DNA from: Pseudomonas chlororaphis
Lineage (GTDB): Bacteria; Pseudomonadota; Gammaproteobacteria; Pseudomonadales; Pseudomonadaceae
Length of the DNA stretch: 64,000 nucleotides
Assembly: GCF_000783395.1 (NCBI RefSeq)
Contig: NZ_JSFK01000003.1
Span: 124,135-188,134, forward strand
Direction of reading: 5' to 3'
A program made the translations under genes and the position numbers. How positions within the stretch are numbered: position 1 is the stretch's first letter; each line of letters begins with the position of its first letter. The notes beneath the pieces were generated by a model. It searched no databases and was not told where the DNA came from. It saw only the letters and a list, made by a program, of their open reading frames with translations. Below, piece after piece: positions 7,649 to 15,864 of this stretch.

Positions 7649-9127
7649 TCAGGAAACGGCTGTCTCTTGATGTTGCTCAGTCAGGTTCTGCCGCCCATTC
7701 GAGAGTCGCCCGGCGAGGTGTGCGCATTCGGCAATCACCTTGAGGATCTCGATCACTCCCGGAGTCAACGCAGTGCCAAGGCAGATGCGCACACCCGTGG
7801 TTGCATGCCCGTCGGCGAAGAAGATGCCGTTGCCGGCCACGTGGCAGCCCCGTTCGCCGGCTAAATCCTGCAATGCCGACATGTCAGTGTGTAGCGGCAG
7901 TTCAATCCAGTGGATGAACCCTCCACGTGGCGGCACGTACACGGTGCCCGCAGGGAAATCCGTTCGCACCAGCGCTTCGACAAAACTGGCCAGCGACGAC
8001 AGTTGCGAGCGGAGTCTGGCGCAGTGCTCTTCCATGTAGCCGCGCCCGATGAATTCGTTGAGGACATTTTGCGCAAGGCTGGAAACCGCCAGATTGCGTG
8101 AAAACATCTGCGCCAGAATGGCATTGCGGTACTTGCCAGCCAGACACCAGCCGACGCGATAACCCGGCGCGATGGTCTTGGAGAACGACGAGCAGTAAAT
8201 CGTCTGCCCGCTGGTGTCGTAGCTCTTGATGGCGCGGGGGCGATCGCTTTCCGGCACCAGGTCGAAGAAGATGTCGTCTTCGATAATCGGCACGTCCGCT
8301 TCGCGCGCGATCTGTGACAGCCGTGCGCGAGTCTCGTCGGGCATGATGAAACCTCGCGGGTTCTGCAGGGTCGGGTTGAGAAAGATCACCGCGACCTTTT
8401 TCAGCTTCAATGCTTCTTCGAGGTGATCGACATCGAGACCGAGTTTGCCGTGCGTGCGGATGGGCAAGGCGCGCATGCCCAGGCGTTCAATGGTCTGCAG
8501 GATGCCGTAATACGTCGGCGTTTCGATGGCGACCGTAGCGCCTTTCGATGCGACGGCTTCAAGTGCCAGCTCCAGAGCAATGGTGTCGCCCGACGTCACC
8601 AGAATGTCGTCCGGCCCGCAGACCACGCCGCGGGTCAGCATCAGCCCGGCGATGCGTCGTCGCAGTGCCGGCAGACCGGGCGGTGCGACCAGTCCGGTCA
8701 GCGAGTTGTCAGCCTTGCCAGCCAATACCGACAGGCACTTGTTGAGCAGCACGTTGGGTGTGAGGTCGCTGTGCAACACCGCTGAATTCAACGACGCGGT
8801 GGTACGCGAGGCTGCTTGGGAGAGCATCGCGACCACCGCATGATTGACGTTGACGGTGACACTGGAGAAGTCAAAGCCCCGGGTGGGTTTTACGTGTCCG
8901 GAGGCTGAGACGAAGTAGCCGATGCGCGGTTTGGTCGAAACGTAAGCATCGGCTTCCAGATCCGCCAACGCGCGCTGAACGGTGGTGATGCTGGTTTCAA
9001 ACATTCGCGCCAGCGTACGGATCGAGGGCAGTTTCGCTTCGGCTGCCCACTCACCGCTGTCGATCTGACGAATAATCCAGTCCTTGACTATCCGCCAGCG
9101 CTTGTCCGGTAGATCAAACCTGTCCAT
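7649..9127 (-). CDS. MocR/GntR-family regulator with PLP aminotransferase-like domain
   Basis: A 492-residue transcription factor. Residues 1-75 form a GntR winged helix (LPSIRTLARMFETSITTVQRA in two parts, with LPS-R-LA typical). The rest is a fold-type I aminotransferase domain with PLP-site residues: Asn in NPTLQNPRG near 251-258, Asp in IIEDDIFFD near 284, and the Schiff-base lysine in SSFSKT at 317. MocR proteins sense PLP or an amino-acid ligand and usually control adjacent metabolic or transport genes. Here it is the last gene of the sbnA-sbnB-FAD-GST-permease operon, 27 bases behind the permease. It probably regulates this operon, perhaps by sensing an amino acid related to diaminopropionate. 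Confidence 0.9.
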   Translation of the reverse strand: MDRFDLPDKRWRIVKDWIIRQIDSGEWAAEAKLPSIRTLARMFETSITTVQRALADLEADAYVSTKPRIGYFVSASGHVKPTRGFDFSSVTVNVNHAVVAMLSQAASRTTASLNSAVLHSDLTPNVLLNKCLSVLAGKADNSLTGLVAPPGLPALRRRIAGLMLTRGVVCGPDDILVTSGDTIALELALEAVASKGATVAIETPTYYGILQTIERLGMRALPIRTHGKLGLDVDHLEEALKLKKVAVIFLNPTLQNPRGFIMPDETRARLSQIAREADVPIIEDDIFFDLVPESDRPRAIKSYDTSGQTIYCSSFSKTIAPGYRVGWCLAGKYRNAILAQMFSRNLAVSSLAQNVLNEFIGRGYMEEHCARLRSQLSSLASFVEALVRTDFPAGTVYVPPRGGFIHWIELPLHTDMSALQDLAGERGCHVAGNGIFFADGHATTGVRICLGTALTPGVIEILKVIAECAHLAGRLSNGRQNLTEQHQETAVS

Positions 9128-9154
9128 AAGTTCTCTGTGATGTCTCGAAACAAT

Positions 9155-10579
9155 TCAGAGAAAGTAGAGCAAAACGATCCCCGTTGCAGCAACTATGACG
9201 ATGTTGAGCGCAACCAGGCCGAAGGCGAATCGGATCAGGTTGTTTTCTTCATGCCGATTGGCGCCCGCCAGCCCGGTGATCAGCGACAGGATCGACAGCG
9301 ACCCCAGTGCGCCATGCCCGGCGGCACTGTTGACCATCGCGGCCAGCCATGCACCGTGTTCGCTGCTCAGCGCAGCAATGGACGGCATGACGAGGGTGTT
9401 GCCGCCGACGTTGGAACCGGTGACGTAACCGGCAAGCCCCGCCAGCACTGCGATGGTTGGCGCCAGGGAAATCCCCGACAACGATTGCAGCGTGCGCTGC
9501 GCTTCGACGAGGAAACCGGCGTTGACCATCACCTGCGAAAGCAGCAGGAACAGGAAAATTGTCGTGACCGGAAACTTCGCCCGGTTGAACAGCGCTCGCC
9601 ACGGGAAACCTGCGGCGGCGCTTTGCTTGATTGCCATCAACAGCGTAACGATCAGCAGCGCCAGCCCCGGGGAGGCCAATGGCTTCCACGAAACATGCTC
9701 GCCTTTGATGATCCACAGCGCATCCCAGCCCGACAGGACGAACAGCCCGCGCGACGCAACGATTACCCCCAGCAAGGCCAGATAAGGCCAGGCTGCGTTC
9801 GGCCAGCGCACCAGTTTTTTCCGCTGCGCGTAAGAGATCCCCAAGCCGACGCAAGCCACCGCCAAACCGGCCAGCACACCGGAGACTTCCGGGCCGATCC
9901 ACAAGTTGATTGAAAACAGCACCGCGACGAACAGCGCCGTCACCACGACCAGTCCAAGCCACGGCGATACCGTGCGGATGCCACCCTGCCACAGAGCAAT
10001 CGCCGCCAGGCAGAGGAACACTGGCGCACTGATCAGCGCCGAATGGCTGCCAAGGGTTTCTGCCGGCAAGTGCGCCAACAGCGCGCCGATCACGGTGGCC
10101 AGACCCAGTGTGCCCCACGGCATGATGACCATCCCGGCAAGGGCGATTTTCATCCCCGACTGGCGGGTGAACAGCCCCATCAGCAATGGCACGGTTGCGA
10201 TCAGCGAAACGCCGAAACCCGTCATCGCTTCAAGCAGCGGTGCGAGGCCCAGCACGATGAAGATGACTTGCGCCGGCGGTGTCCAGCCGAGCTCCTTGAC
10301 CCAGGCGCCGATGGCCTGCGGCGCACCACCACGCTCGACCAGGATGACGAAGGCCAGCCCCGGGACGATCACGCATGCAGTGCTGAGAAACAGGATGGTG
10401 GTGTCCTGAAAAATGGCCGTGCTGATTGCCGCTGACACAGGCCCGGCTGCGCCCAAGGCCCACAGCACGAGCACCAGCACTACACCGGCCAGTGCGGCTT
10501 GCACCGGCGGCCGGCGGACAATCAGGATCAACGCGATCACCAGCGCGATCGGTGACATTTGCAACAAGAGAGAGCTCAT
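9155..10579 (-). CDS. LctP/L-lactate permease-family transporter
   Basis: A 474-residue polytopic membrane protein with about 12-14 hydrophobic segments. Family marks are GFGVSLIATVPLL preceded by LEAMTGFG, and the late segment TGSNVGGNTLVMPS, both highly typical of the lactate/glycolate permease family. It is shorter than classical LldP (about 550). It sits in an amino-acid biosynthesis operon, 17 bases after a GST gene and before a MocR gene, rather than with lactate dehydrogenase genes. Its real substrate may therefore be the operon's product or a small carboxylate precursor; this is inference. AAGG precedes the start. Confidence 0.85.
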   Translation of the reverse strand: MSSLLLQMSPIALVIALILIVRRPPVQAALAGVVLVLVLWALGAAGPVSAAISTAIFQDTTILFLSTACVIVPGLAFVILVERGGAPQAIGAWVKELGWTPPAQVIFIVLGLAPLLEAMTGFGVSLIATVPLLMGLFTRQSGMKIALAGMVIMPWGTLGLATVIGALLAHLPAETLGSHSALISAPVFLCLAAIALWQGGIRTVSPWLGLVVVTALFVAVLFSINLWIGPEVSGVLAGLAVACVGLGISYAQRKKLVRWPNAAWPYLALLGVIVASRGLFVLSGWDALWIIKGEHVSWKPLASPGLALLIVTLLMAIKQSAAAGFPWRALFNRAKFPVTTIFLFLLLSQVMVNAGFLVEAQRTLQSLSGISLAPTIAVLAGLAGYVTGSNVGGNTLVMPSIAALSSEHGAWLAAMVNSAAGHGALGSLSILSLITGLAGANRHEENNLIRFAFGLVALNIVIVAATGIVLLYFL

Positions 10580-10596
10580 ACCCGGTTTTCCTTAAC

Positions 10597-11211
10597 TTAA
10601 TCGTGAGTCTGCCCGCTGTACTCGGTCGCCCGCATGGACGCCCGCTCACAAAAAGTCTGATACCACTCGGTCAGGCGTGCTTGAGCGGAAAAGTCCGAGA
10701 GTTGGCGAAAGGCGATCCAGTCGAGCGCGGTCGCCAGGGCAATGTGGCCGAGGGTAATCGGGCCATTGAGGTCGACGTGTTCCTCGATGAAGCGGTAAGC
10801 CTCCTTGAGTTTGAAAGCTTGACCGTCGGCGTAGGCCGGATAGCGCAAGGCCTCGGGGCGGCGCTCGACTTCCCAGCGCAGCTTGATGCCGACATCGCAC
10901 ATGCCCTGCGCCAACGCTTGCAGGCGCAGCGCCTTGTAGCGCTCAGGGCCGGTTGCCGGGATGAGTTTCGGCCCGTCGCTCAGGTCGTCGAGGTATTCAC
11001 AGATCACGATGGAATCGAACAGCGCCGTGGCGTCAGGCAGGATCAGCACCGGCACTTTGCCCAACGGGTTGGCCTTGTAGATGGTCTCGTTTGGCGAAGT
11101 CGGACTGGTCTCGTGGTGGATCACTTCCAGGCTCGATGCGATGCCGAGTTCGTGAGCCAGCACCAGCACCTTGCGGGCGTAGGGTGAATGCGTCTGGTAG
11201 AAAAGCTTCAT
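10597..11211 (-). CDS. Glutathione S-transferase family protein
   Basis: A 204-residue cytosolic GST. The thioredoxin-like N-domain includes the likely glutathione-activating region THSPYARKVLV and the conserved cis-proline in GKVPVLIL. The ALFDSIVICEYLDDL stretch is the usual glutathione gamma-glutamyl site. A helical C-domain follows. The start codon overlaps the stop of the upstream FAD protein by four bases, indicating translational coupling in the sbn-like operon. It may add or remove glutathione from a reactive intermediate, or act as an isomerase. The reaction is unknown. Confidence 0.9.
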   Translation of the reverse strand: MKLFYQTHSPYARKVLVLAHELGIASSLEVIHHETSPTSPNETIYKANPLGKVPVLILPDATALFDSIVICEYLDDLSDGPKLIPATGPERYKALRLQALAQGMCDVGIKLRWEVERRPEALRYPAYADGQAFKLKEAYRFIEEHVDLNGPITLGHIALATALDWIAFRQLSDFSAQARLTEWYQTFCERASMRATEYSGQTHD

Positions 11212-12989
11212 GCTGAAGTCCCTGTCTCAAGGATGGCAGTGGCTGCTCGATGGGCGTCCATGAACAGCCGCGAAGGCGCGCCCGCCGAGGTGACGTAGTG
11301 GTTGTAGTAGCAAGAACCTTCGGCGAGCGGGCCGAGTACCCAAATGTTGCGCACCGGTTCACCTGTACTCGACTTGGGGTGGCACGCTGCATCGACGTCG
11401 ATGCCATCGATGCCTGGCTCATCGGTTCGCGGGCGGATAAGGCCCAGCCGCGCCAGATCACGCACCGGCGCGCAGTCACTGTTGCTCACGCCGCTGCTCT
11501 GGACATAACCGGCGATGCGCTTGAAGTCGCTGATCGCAGGGCGGGAGCCGGGCTTGAGGAATGTCAGCAGGCCGGCGTCACAGAGGGCGAGCAGGTCGGC
11601 GTGGCGCTCTTTTTGCGGCCCCGCAACGAGGCGGTTGATCGCCTTGTGCCAACGGCCGTAGAACTGCCGATGCGACGCGTCGGTCAGTCCGTCGAAATCG
11701 ACGGCCTCACGCAGGCGGTCACGCAGATCGCGCCAGACTTCGATGGCGGCTTTGATCGCCGATTCTCCGCGCCCCAGTCGCGACTCGTGCAAATCGGCTT
11801 CGAGGGTGTCGTAGATCCAGGCGTGGTAGTTGTAAGGCAATACTTCGTCGGGCAGTGCGTGGCAGATCAGCGCCTGTGGGTCGATCGCACCGCCAGTCGC
11901 TTCGTAATCGCGCAGTAACGCTTCACAGGCGGCAACACCGGGTTCGCCAGCAACGCTGACGGCCCTGAGTCGCTCCAGCACCTGTTCTGGCGCTGATGGG
12001 CTATGCACGACGGCGACAGCCGCCGCACGCATCTCCAGCAGCATCAGCGGCAGGATGTCCTGTTCGAAGTCCAACTGCCGATTGTTGCTGCTTGCCCGCA
12101 GGGATTCGATGCGCGCACTCGTCAGCAGTACGGCGCGATGGCGCGGGCATTCAATCAGGCCGTTGGGCCGGGTGCGAAGCGGCAGCCCGTCCCGCGACTG
12201 GATAAAGATCACCGGCTCCTGGCCCGAAGGCTGATAGGCGTGACTGCCGTCGGCCATGCGTTTGTAGCGACCGCCCCTGCCGGAGGTCAGCGCCGCCAGG
12301 GTATCCATCGCACCCAGCCCGAGCCCTTCAACCAGCACGGTTTCGCCGGGCTCGATGGTGGCGAGGCTGCCGGGCAGCGGATAGACATCATCAACGCGGT
12401 TGCGATCCGCAAGGCGCAGGCGACCGGTATGGCCGACCGTCAGAATCAGCCGATCCACCATGACCGCAGACCCCGAAGCGGTCTGCAGCCGGTATTGCTG
12501 ACCCGCGTTACTCTCGACCGCGGTGACGGCCTGATGATGCAGGTTCACGCTCACCCAGTGCGGCGCCGTCGCGAGAATCTGCGCGAAGGCGTCCGCCAGA
12601 TAGGCGCCGAGCAAATGGCGCGGCAGGAAGTCCTGCGGCTCGACGTCACGGCCGTCGGCGGCGAGCAGTCCGCTGTCCGCGTCGACCTTGATGCGCTGCT
12701 CGTGGCACCAGGTCAGGAAATCCGCGCCCGGCCGTTCCCGTGCATCCGTCAGATGTCCGAATGCCGCTGCGTCGGGGAAAACTCCGAGCTGGCCTGCGAC
12801 GGTGTTGAGCAGCAGATAGTCCGGTTGATCCGGCCAATGCGCGCCGCTTCCGAGCACGTTCGGATCGAAAATATCGATGACGACTGGCTGCTCCGGGCGT
12901 GTTTCAGCAAGGCTCAGCAGGCGTTCGAAAATCGACAGTCCGCGCGAGCCGCAGCCCACCAGGCCGATGTGCAGAGGCGCATTCACCAT
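11208..12989 (-). CDS. FAD/NAD(P)-binding oxidoreductase (YdhS-like)
   Basis: A 593-residue flavoprotein-like protein. The N-terminus carries a Rossmann dinucleotide site (IGLVGCGSRGLSIFERLL, glycine-rich turn followed by a helix). A second region, VDRLILTVGHTGRLR, resembles the downstream ATG/FAD motif of such oxidoreductases. It resembles the FAD-NAD(P)-binding family represented by E. coli YdhS; substrates in that family are largely unknown. It overlaps sbnB by seven bases upstream and the GST by four bases downstream. It is therefore the most likely tailoring oxidase of the diaminopropionate pathway, possibly acting on an amine. That role is inferred from position. Confidence 0.82.
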   Translation of the reverse strand: MVNAPLHIGLVGCGSRGLSIFERLLSLAETRPEQPVVIDIFDPNVLGSGAHWPDQPDYLLLNTVAGQLGVFPDAAAFGHLTDARERPGADFLTWCHEQRIKVDADSGLLAADGRDVEPQDFLPRHLLGAYLADAFAQILATAPHWVSVNLHHQAVTAVESNAGQQYRLQTASGSAVMVDRLILTVGHTGRLRLADRNRVDDVYPLPGSLATIEPGETVLVEGLGLGAMDTLAALTSGRGGRYKRMADGSHAYQPSGQEPVIFIQSRDGLPLRTRPNGLIECPRHRAVLLTSARIESLRASSNNRQLDFEQDILPLMLLEMRAAAVAVVHSPSAPEQVLERLRAVSVAGEPGVAACEALLRDYEATGGAIDPQALICHALPDEVLPYNYHAWIYDTLEADLHESRLGRGESAIKAAIEVWRDLRDRLREAVDFDGLTDASHRQFYGRWHKAINRLVAGPQKERHADLLALCDAGLLTFLKPGSRPAISDFKRIAGYVQSSGVSNSDCAPVRDLARLGLIRPRTDEPGIDGIDVDAACHPKSSTGEPVRNIWVLGPLAEGSCYYNHYVTSAGAPSRLFMDAHRAATAILETGTSA

Positions 12990-14014
12990 CTGCGCTCCTC
13001 CCCGAAGAAGGATGGGATGGCGACCGCCGAACCGTCCTTGACCGCGATGTCGTGGATCATCCGGCCAATCGCCAGGTCGAGGATGCCCATGCCGAACGGC
13101 GAATAGATCAGCGGCTTGTCCGTGGCGACGTGCAGGTCGCCGCGAATCAATTGTCCGACGGTGCCGGTAACGAAATCACGATGACCGTACTTTTGCTCGG
13201 CCAGATGCGGCGAGGTATTGGCTTTCAGGCAATGGGTCACGTCGTCGAAGTAGTTGTAACTTTCTTCGATGATCTCTGCGCCGATATCCCGCAGCGAGAT
13301 GTTCAGCACGATCTGTCCCGGGCGAAACGTGCCTTTGCCCTTGACGTAAGGTTCGCCGGCGCTGGTGGCGAACACCACGATGTCGGCGCTCAGCGCCTCT
13401 TCCAGCGACAACAGCTGTACATCCGGCACCCCGAGTTGCTTGCCGAACGCCGCCAGCGCTTGTGCTGATTCTGCATTGAGGTCGTGAATGCCCACGCTGT
13501 CGAACGACCAGTCATCGGCGATGAATGTCTCAAGGATGTTCCGCGAAATCACCCCGCCGCCAATGATCGAGAGTTTTGGCGCGTTTTTGCTTTGGCCATT
13601 CAGCCACCAGGCACCGAGCACCGCCGACGCTGCGGTGCGCACGGCACTGATCAGCGCGCCTTCAAGCAGTGCGTAGGGATAGCCGGTGTCCGGATCGTTG
13701 AGGATCAGCACCGCCGAAGCACGTGGGATGCCCGACTTGATATTGTCGGGATAGCTGGCAATCCACTTGATCCCGGAGACGGACTGATCGCCCTCGCTGT
13801 CGACGATCGCCGCCGGCAAGGCAATTATCCGGTTCGCCGGTTGCTCCGGAAAACGCAGGAAGTAGCTGTCCGGGTTAACGGTTTCGCCGCGCTCGTGGGT
13901 CAGATAGGTCTGGGCGACCATGTCGATGGTTGCGTGACGCAGCCCGTTGAGGATGTCCTTGACGACTGCGCCGGGAATGACATGGAACGGTTGAATCGGG
14001 TTCTGTGTGGTCAT
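12983..14014 (-). CDS. sbnB: 2,3-diaminopropionate biosynthesis protein SbnB (ornithine cyclodeaminase/mu-crystallin family)
   Basis: A 343-residue NAD-dependent dehydrogenase. In the staphylococcal pathway SbnB oxidatively cleaves N-(1-amino-1-carboxy-2-ethyl)-glutamate into L-2,3-diaminopropionate and 2-oxoglutarate. The family pattern is visible: GIKWIASYPDN near residue 77, ISAVRTAASAVLG near 125, the NAD-binding turn IIGGGVISRNILETF near 150, and DIVVFATSAGEPYV. The N-terminus (PFHVIPGAVVKDILNG) also fits SbnB. It starts five bases after sbnA ends. Pairing with sbnA is the main argument for SbnB over a plain ornithine cyclodeaminase. Confidence 0.92.
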   Translation of the reverse strand: MTTQNPIQPFHVIPGAVVKDILNGLRHATIDMVAQTYLTHERGETVNPDSYFLRFPEQPANRIIALPAAIVDSEGDQSVSGIKWIASYPDNIKSGIPRASAVLILNDPDTGYPYALLEGALISAVRTAASAVLGAWWLNGQSKNAPKLSIIGGGVISRNILETFIADDWSFDSVGIHDLNAESAQALAAFGKQLGVPDVQLLSLEEALSADIVVFATSAGEPYVKGKGTFRPGQIVLNISLRDIGAEIIEESYNYFDDVTHCLKANTSPHLAEQKYGHRDFVTGTVGQLIRGDLHVATDKPLIYSPFGMGILDLAIGRMIHDIAVKDGSAVAIPSFFGEERRW

Positions 14015-14019
14015 GGGGA

Positions 14020-14994
14020 TTACGCCGAGAGTGCCAGAGCGATTTCTGGGAAGAGGGGTTGCAAAGCGTTTGCGCCGATCCGCTGGGTGACCCAGTCGTC
14101 GGAGTAGATGGTTTCGAGGTAGCGCTCACCCATGTCGGGGGAGATCGCCACGACGACATCGTCGGGACGGATGTGCGGCGCCCATTGCTGGATGCCCGCC
14201 AGGACCGTGCCGGTGGAGCCACCGAAAAGCAGACCATAGCGTTGCGCCAGCCAGCGGCAGACCTTGATCGTCTGTTCCTCGGCGATCGATACGAAGGCGT
14301 GAATCCCCGACGGCTCGAAGATCTCCGGCAGACGACTGGTACCCAGCCCCGGGATATGCCGCGTACCGCCCGGCAGACCGAAGGTCACCGAGCCGAGCGT
14401 ATCGACGGCAATCACTTTGGTGTGCGGATGGTGTTCGGCGAAGTAGTTCTTGCAGCCCATCAAAGTACCGGTGGTACCGGCGCCGACGAACAAGTAGTCC
14501 ACGTGTGGAAACTTATGGGCGATGGACTTCGCGGTCGCTTGATAGTGAGCGAGGGGGTTGGTCGGGTTTTTGTATTGATTGAGCCAGATGTAGTCGGAGT
14601 TCTCTGCGACCAGTTGCTCAATCAAACGGATACGCGAATTCAGGTAGCCGCCGTTTTCGTCACGCTGATCGACCATGATCATTTCCGCACCCATTGCCTG
14701 CATGAGTTTTCTGTTCGGCGCAGAAATGTTCGGGTCGATCACACAGACAAACTTGTAACCCTTGGCGGCGCAGACCATGGCCAGCGCGACCCCCAGATTC
14801 CCCGAGGAAGACTCGACCAGGCGAGTCTTATGATGAATCCGGCCCTGGTTTTCCAGGTCCGTGATCAGGGCGTGTGCGGTTTTGAGCTTTATCGATCCGG
14901 CAGGATTCAGTCCTTCGATTTTCAGCTGGATCGTTGCGCTGCACAGATCACCAATCTGCACATAACTGTCTTCATTGATAAGTTGCTTGATCAT
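14020..14994 (-). CDS. sbnA: 2,3-diaminopropionate biosynthesis protein SbnA (PLP-dependent)
   Basis: A 324-residue cysteine-synthase-fold enzyme. By family it condenses O-phospho-L-serine with L-glutamate to N-(1-amino-1-carboxy-2-ethyl)-glutamate. PLP-site motifs are present: GLNPAGSIK with the Schiff-base lysine near 36, ESSSGNLGVALA, the phosphate-binding loop GAGTTGTLMG, and GGSTGTVLAG. The frame stays open upstream to 15150, but the ATG at 14994 (MIKQLINEDSYVQ) gives the usual SbnA length. It is the first gene of a six-gene minus-strand operon with junctions from 27-base gaps to 7-base overlaps. Nothing of a siderophore synthetase is nearby. Confidence 0.92.
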   Translation of the reverse strand: MIKQLINEDSYVQIGDLCSATIQLKIEGLNPAGSIKLKTAHALITDLENQGRIHHKTRLVESSSGNLGVALAMVCAAKGYKFVCVIDPNISAPNRKLMQAMGAEMIMVDQRDENGGYLNSRIRLIEQLVAENSDYIWLNQYKNPTNPLAHYQATAKSIAHKFPHVDYLFVGAGTTGTLMGCKNYFAEHHPHTKVIAVDTLGSVTFGLPGGTRHIPGLGTSRLPEIFEPSGIHAFVSIAEEQTIKVCRWLAQRYGLLFGGSTGTVLAGIQQWAPHIRPDDVVVAISPDMGERYLETIYSDDWVTQRIGANALQPLFPEIALALSA

Positions 14995-15412
14995 ACGTAG
15001 TCCGTTTCGCTCTTTTGCCGGGCGCACAGGGGCGCCAGCATTCATCCTGGAATGTTTGAAAAGCAGTAAATGCAGTTCGCCTGTTAGGTTTGTTGTTAGA
15101 TTTTTCAGCTGGACAGGAAGTGACCTTGCGGTGGACGCCGATCTATTCAAAAAATCAGGTTTTTCGCTCTGAGGGCTTGAGGAGCCCAGAGTGTTGCGGG
15201 GCGTAAAGTAGAGCCAGTCATTGGCTCGCCAAGGCTTGGAGGAATACTGGCGAATTTTCCTACACGGGGAGAGATACAGATTTTGGGTATTTTTCAGTAC
15301 AGGCGGGTTTGAGGTGTATCGAGAGGAGGGGGTTGCGGGGCGCAGAGAGCAGCGTGATCAAATCGCGGGCATAAAAAAACCCTGAATCTTGCGATTCAGG
15401 GTTTTCGGTATT
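14995..15412. other. Intergenic region upstream of the sbnA operon
   Basis: A 418-base stretch between sbnA and tRNA-Phe with no convincing gene. On the minus strand it is the leader of the sbnA operon and includes AACAACAA (complement of 15090-15097), which matches the AANAANAA motif bound by Hfq/Crc in pseudomonads, about 100 bases ahead of the start codon. The terminator of the tRNA gene occupies the far end. A clear sigma-70 promoter for sbnA was not found by eye. Confidence 0.45.
15371..15405 (-). terminator. Rho-independent terminator downstream of tRNA-Phe
   Basis: The 11-base stem AACCCTGAATC (15378-15388) pairs with GATTCAGGGTT (15393-15403) around a four-base loop. Read on the minus strand, the stem is followed by a run of Ts (complement of the As at 15373-15379), as expected for the end of the tRNA transcript. 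Confidence 0.88.
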
Positions 15413-15488
15413 TGGTGCCCAGAGACGGAATCGAACCGCCGACACGGGGATTTTCAATCCCCTGCTCTACCGACTGAGCTATCTGGGC
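15413..15488 (-). tRNA. tRNA-Phe (anticodon GAA)
   Basis: A 76-base tRNA on the minus strand, encoded with its CCA end. It starts GCCCAGATAGCTCAGTCGG, has anticodon loop TTGAAAA with GAA, the T-loop GGTTCGATTCC, and ends GGGCACCA. The acceptor stem GCCCAGA/TCTGGGC pairs fully. A promoter sits just upstream and a terminator just downstream, so it is a single-gene transcription unit. Confidence 0.97.
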
Positions 15489-15498
15489 AACGGGGCGC

Positions 15499-15527
15499 AT
15501 TAAAAGGGTTTTTCGGATTTACGTCAA
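15499..15527 (-). promoter_or_regulatory. Sigma-70 promoter of tRNA-Phe
   Basis: On the minus strand TTGACG (complement of 15522-15527) is followed after exactly 17 bases by TTTAAT (complement of 15499-15504). A GC-rich discriminator, GCGCCCCG, lies between the -10 and the tRNA. That composition is typical of stringently controlled stable-RNA promoters. Confidence 0.85.
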
Positions 15528-15591
15528 CGACTTTTTTAAAATTTCTTAAATTAATTCCGTCGCTTACGATCCGACCCCCGATTTTCGGGGT

Positions 15592-15864
15592 TTACTCAGC
15601 AGGCGGAACGTAGCCTTCGGCCTTGGCGTATTCCTCGCCGGAGAAGTACTTGTCCATTTCGCCCTGAAGATATTTGCGGTCTTCGGCGTTCATCATGTTC
15701 AGACGCTTTTCGTTGATCAGCAGGGTCTGGTGTTTCTGCCAGTCAGCCCAGGCCTTGGCCGAGACGTGGTCAAAAATATCCTGACCTTTGGCGCCCGGGA
15801 AAGGGGCGCGTTCCAGCGCGGGCAGTTCTTCTTTGTACTTGCGGCACATTACGGTGCGGGTCAT
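15592..15864 (-). CDS. yggX: Probable Fe(2+)-trafficking / oxidative damage protection protein
   Basis: A 90-residue YggX protein, a small cytosolic factor linked to protection of iron-sulfur clusters from oxidation. Its start [15 protein letters not shown] with the conserved cysteine at position 7, and the [20 protein letters not shown] region, are diagnostic. It overlaps the stop of mutY by four bases, an arrangement shared with many gammaproteobacteria and sensible because MutY carries an iron-sulfur cluster. Confidence 0.97.
   Translation of the reverse strand: MTRTVMCRKYKEELPALERAPFPGAKGQDIFDHVSAKAWADWQKHQTLLINEKRLNMMNAEDRKYLQGEMDKYFSGEEYAKAEGYVPPAE

Noticed and set aside
12983..14994. 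Staphyloferrin B-type siderophore cluster
   Set aside because: Only sbnA and sbnB are present. No NIS synthetase, decarboxylase or siderophore receptor gene lies in the flanks.
15576..15590. Terminator after yggX
   Set aside because: CCCCG/CGGGG can pair but there is no T-run and the stem is short.
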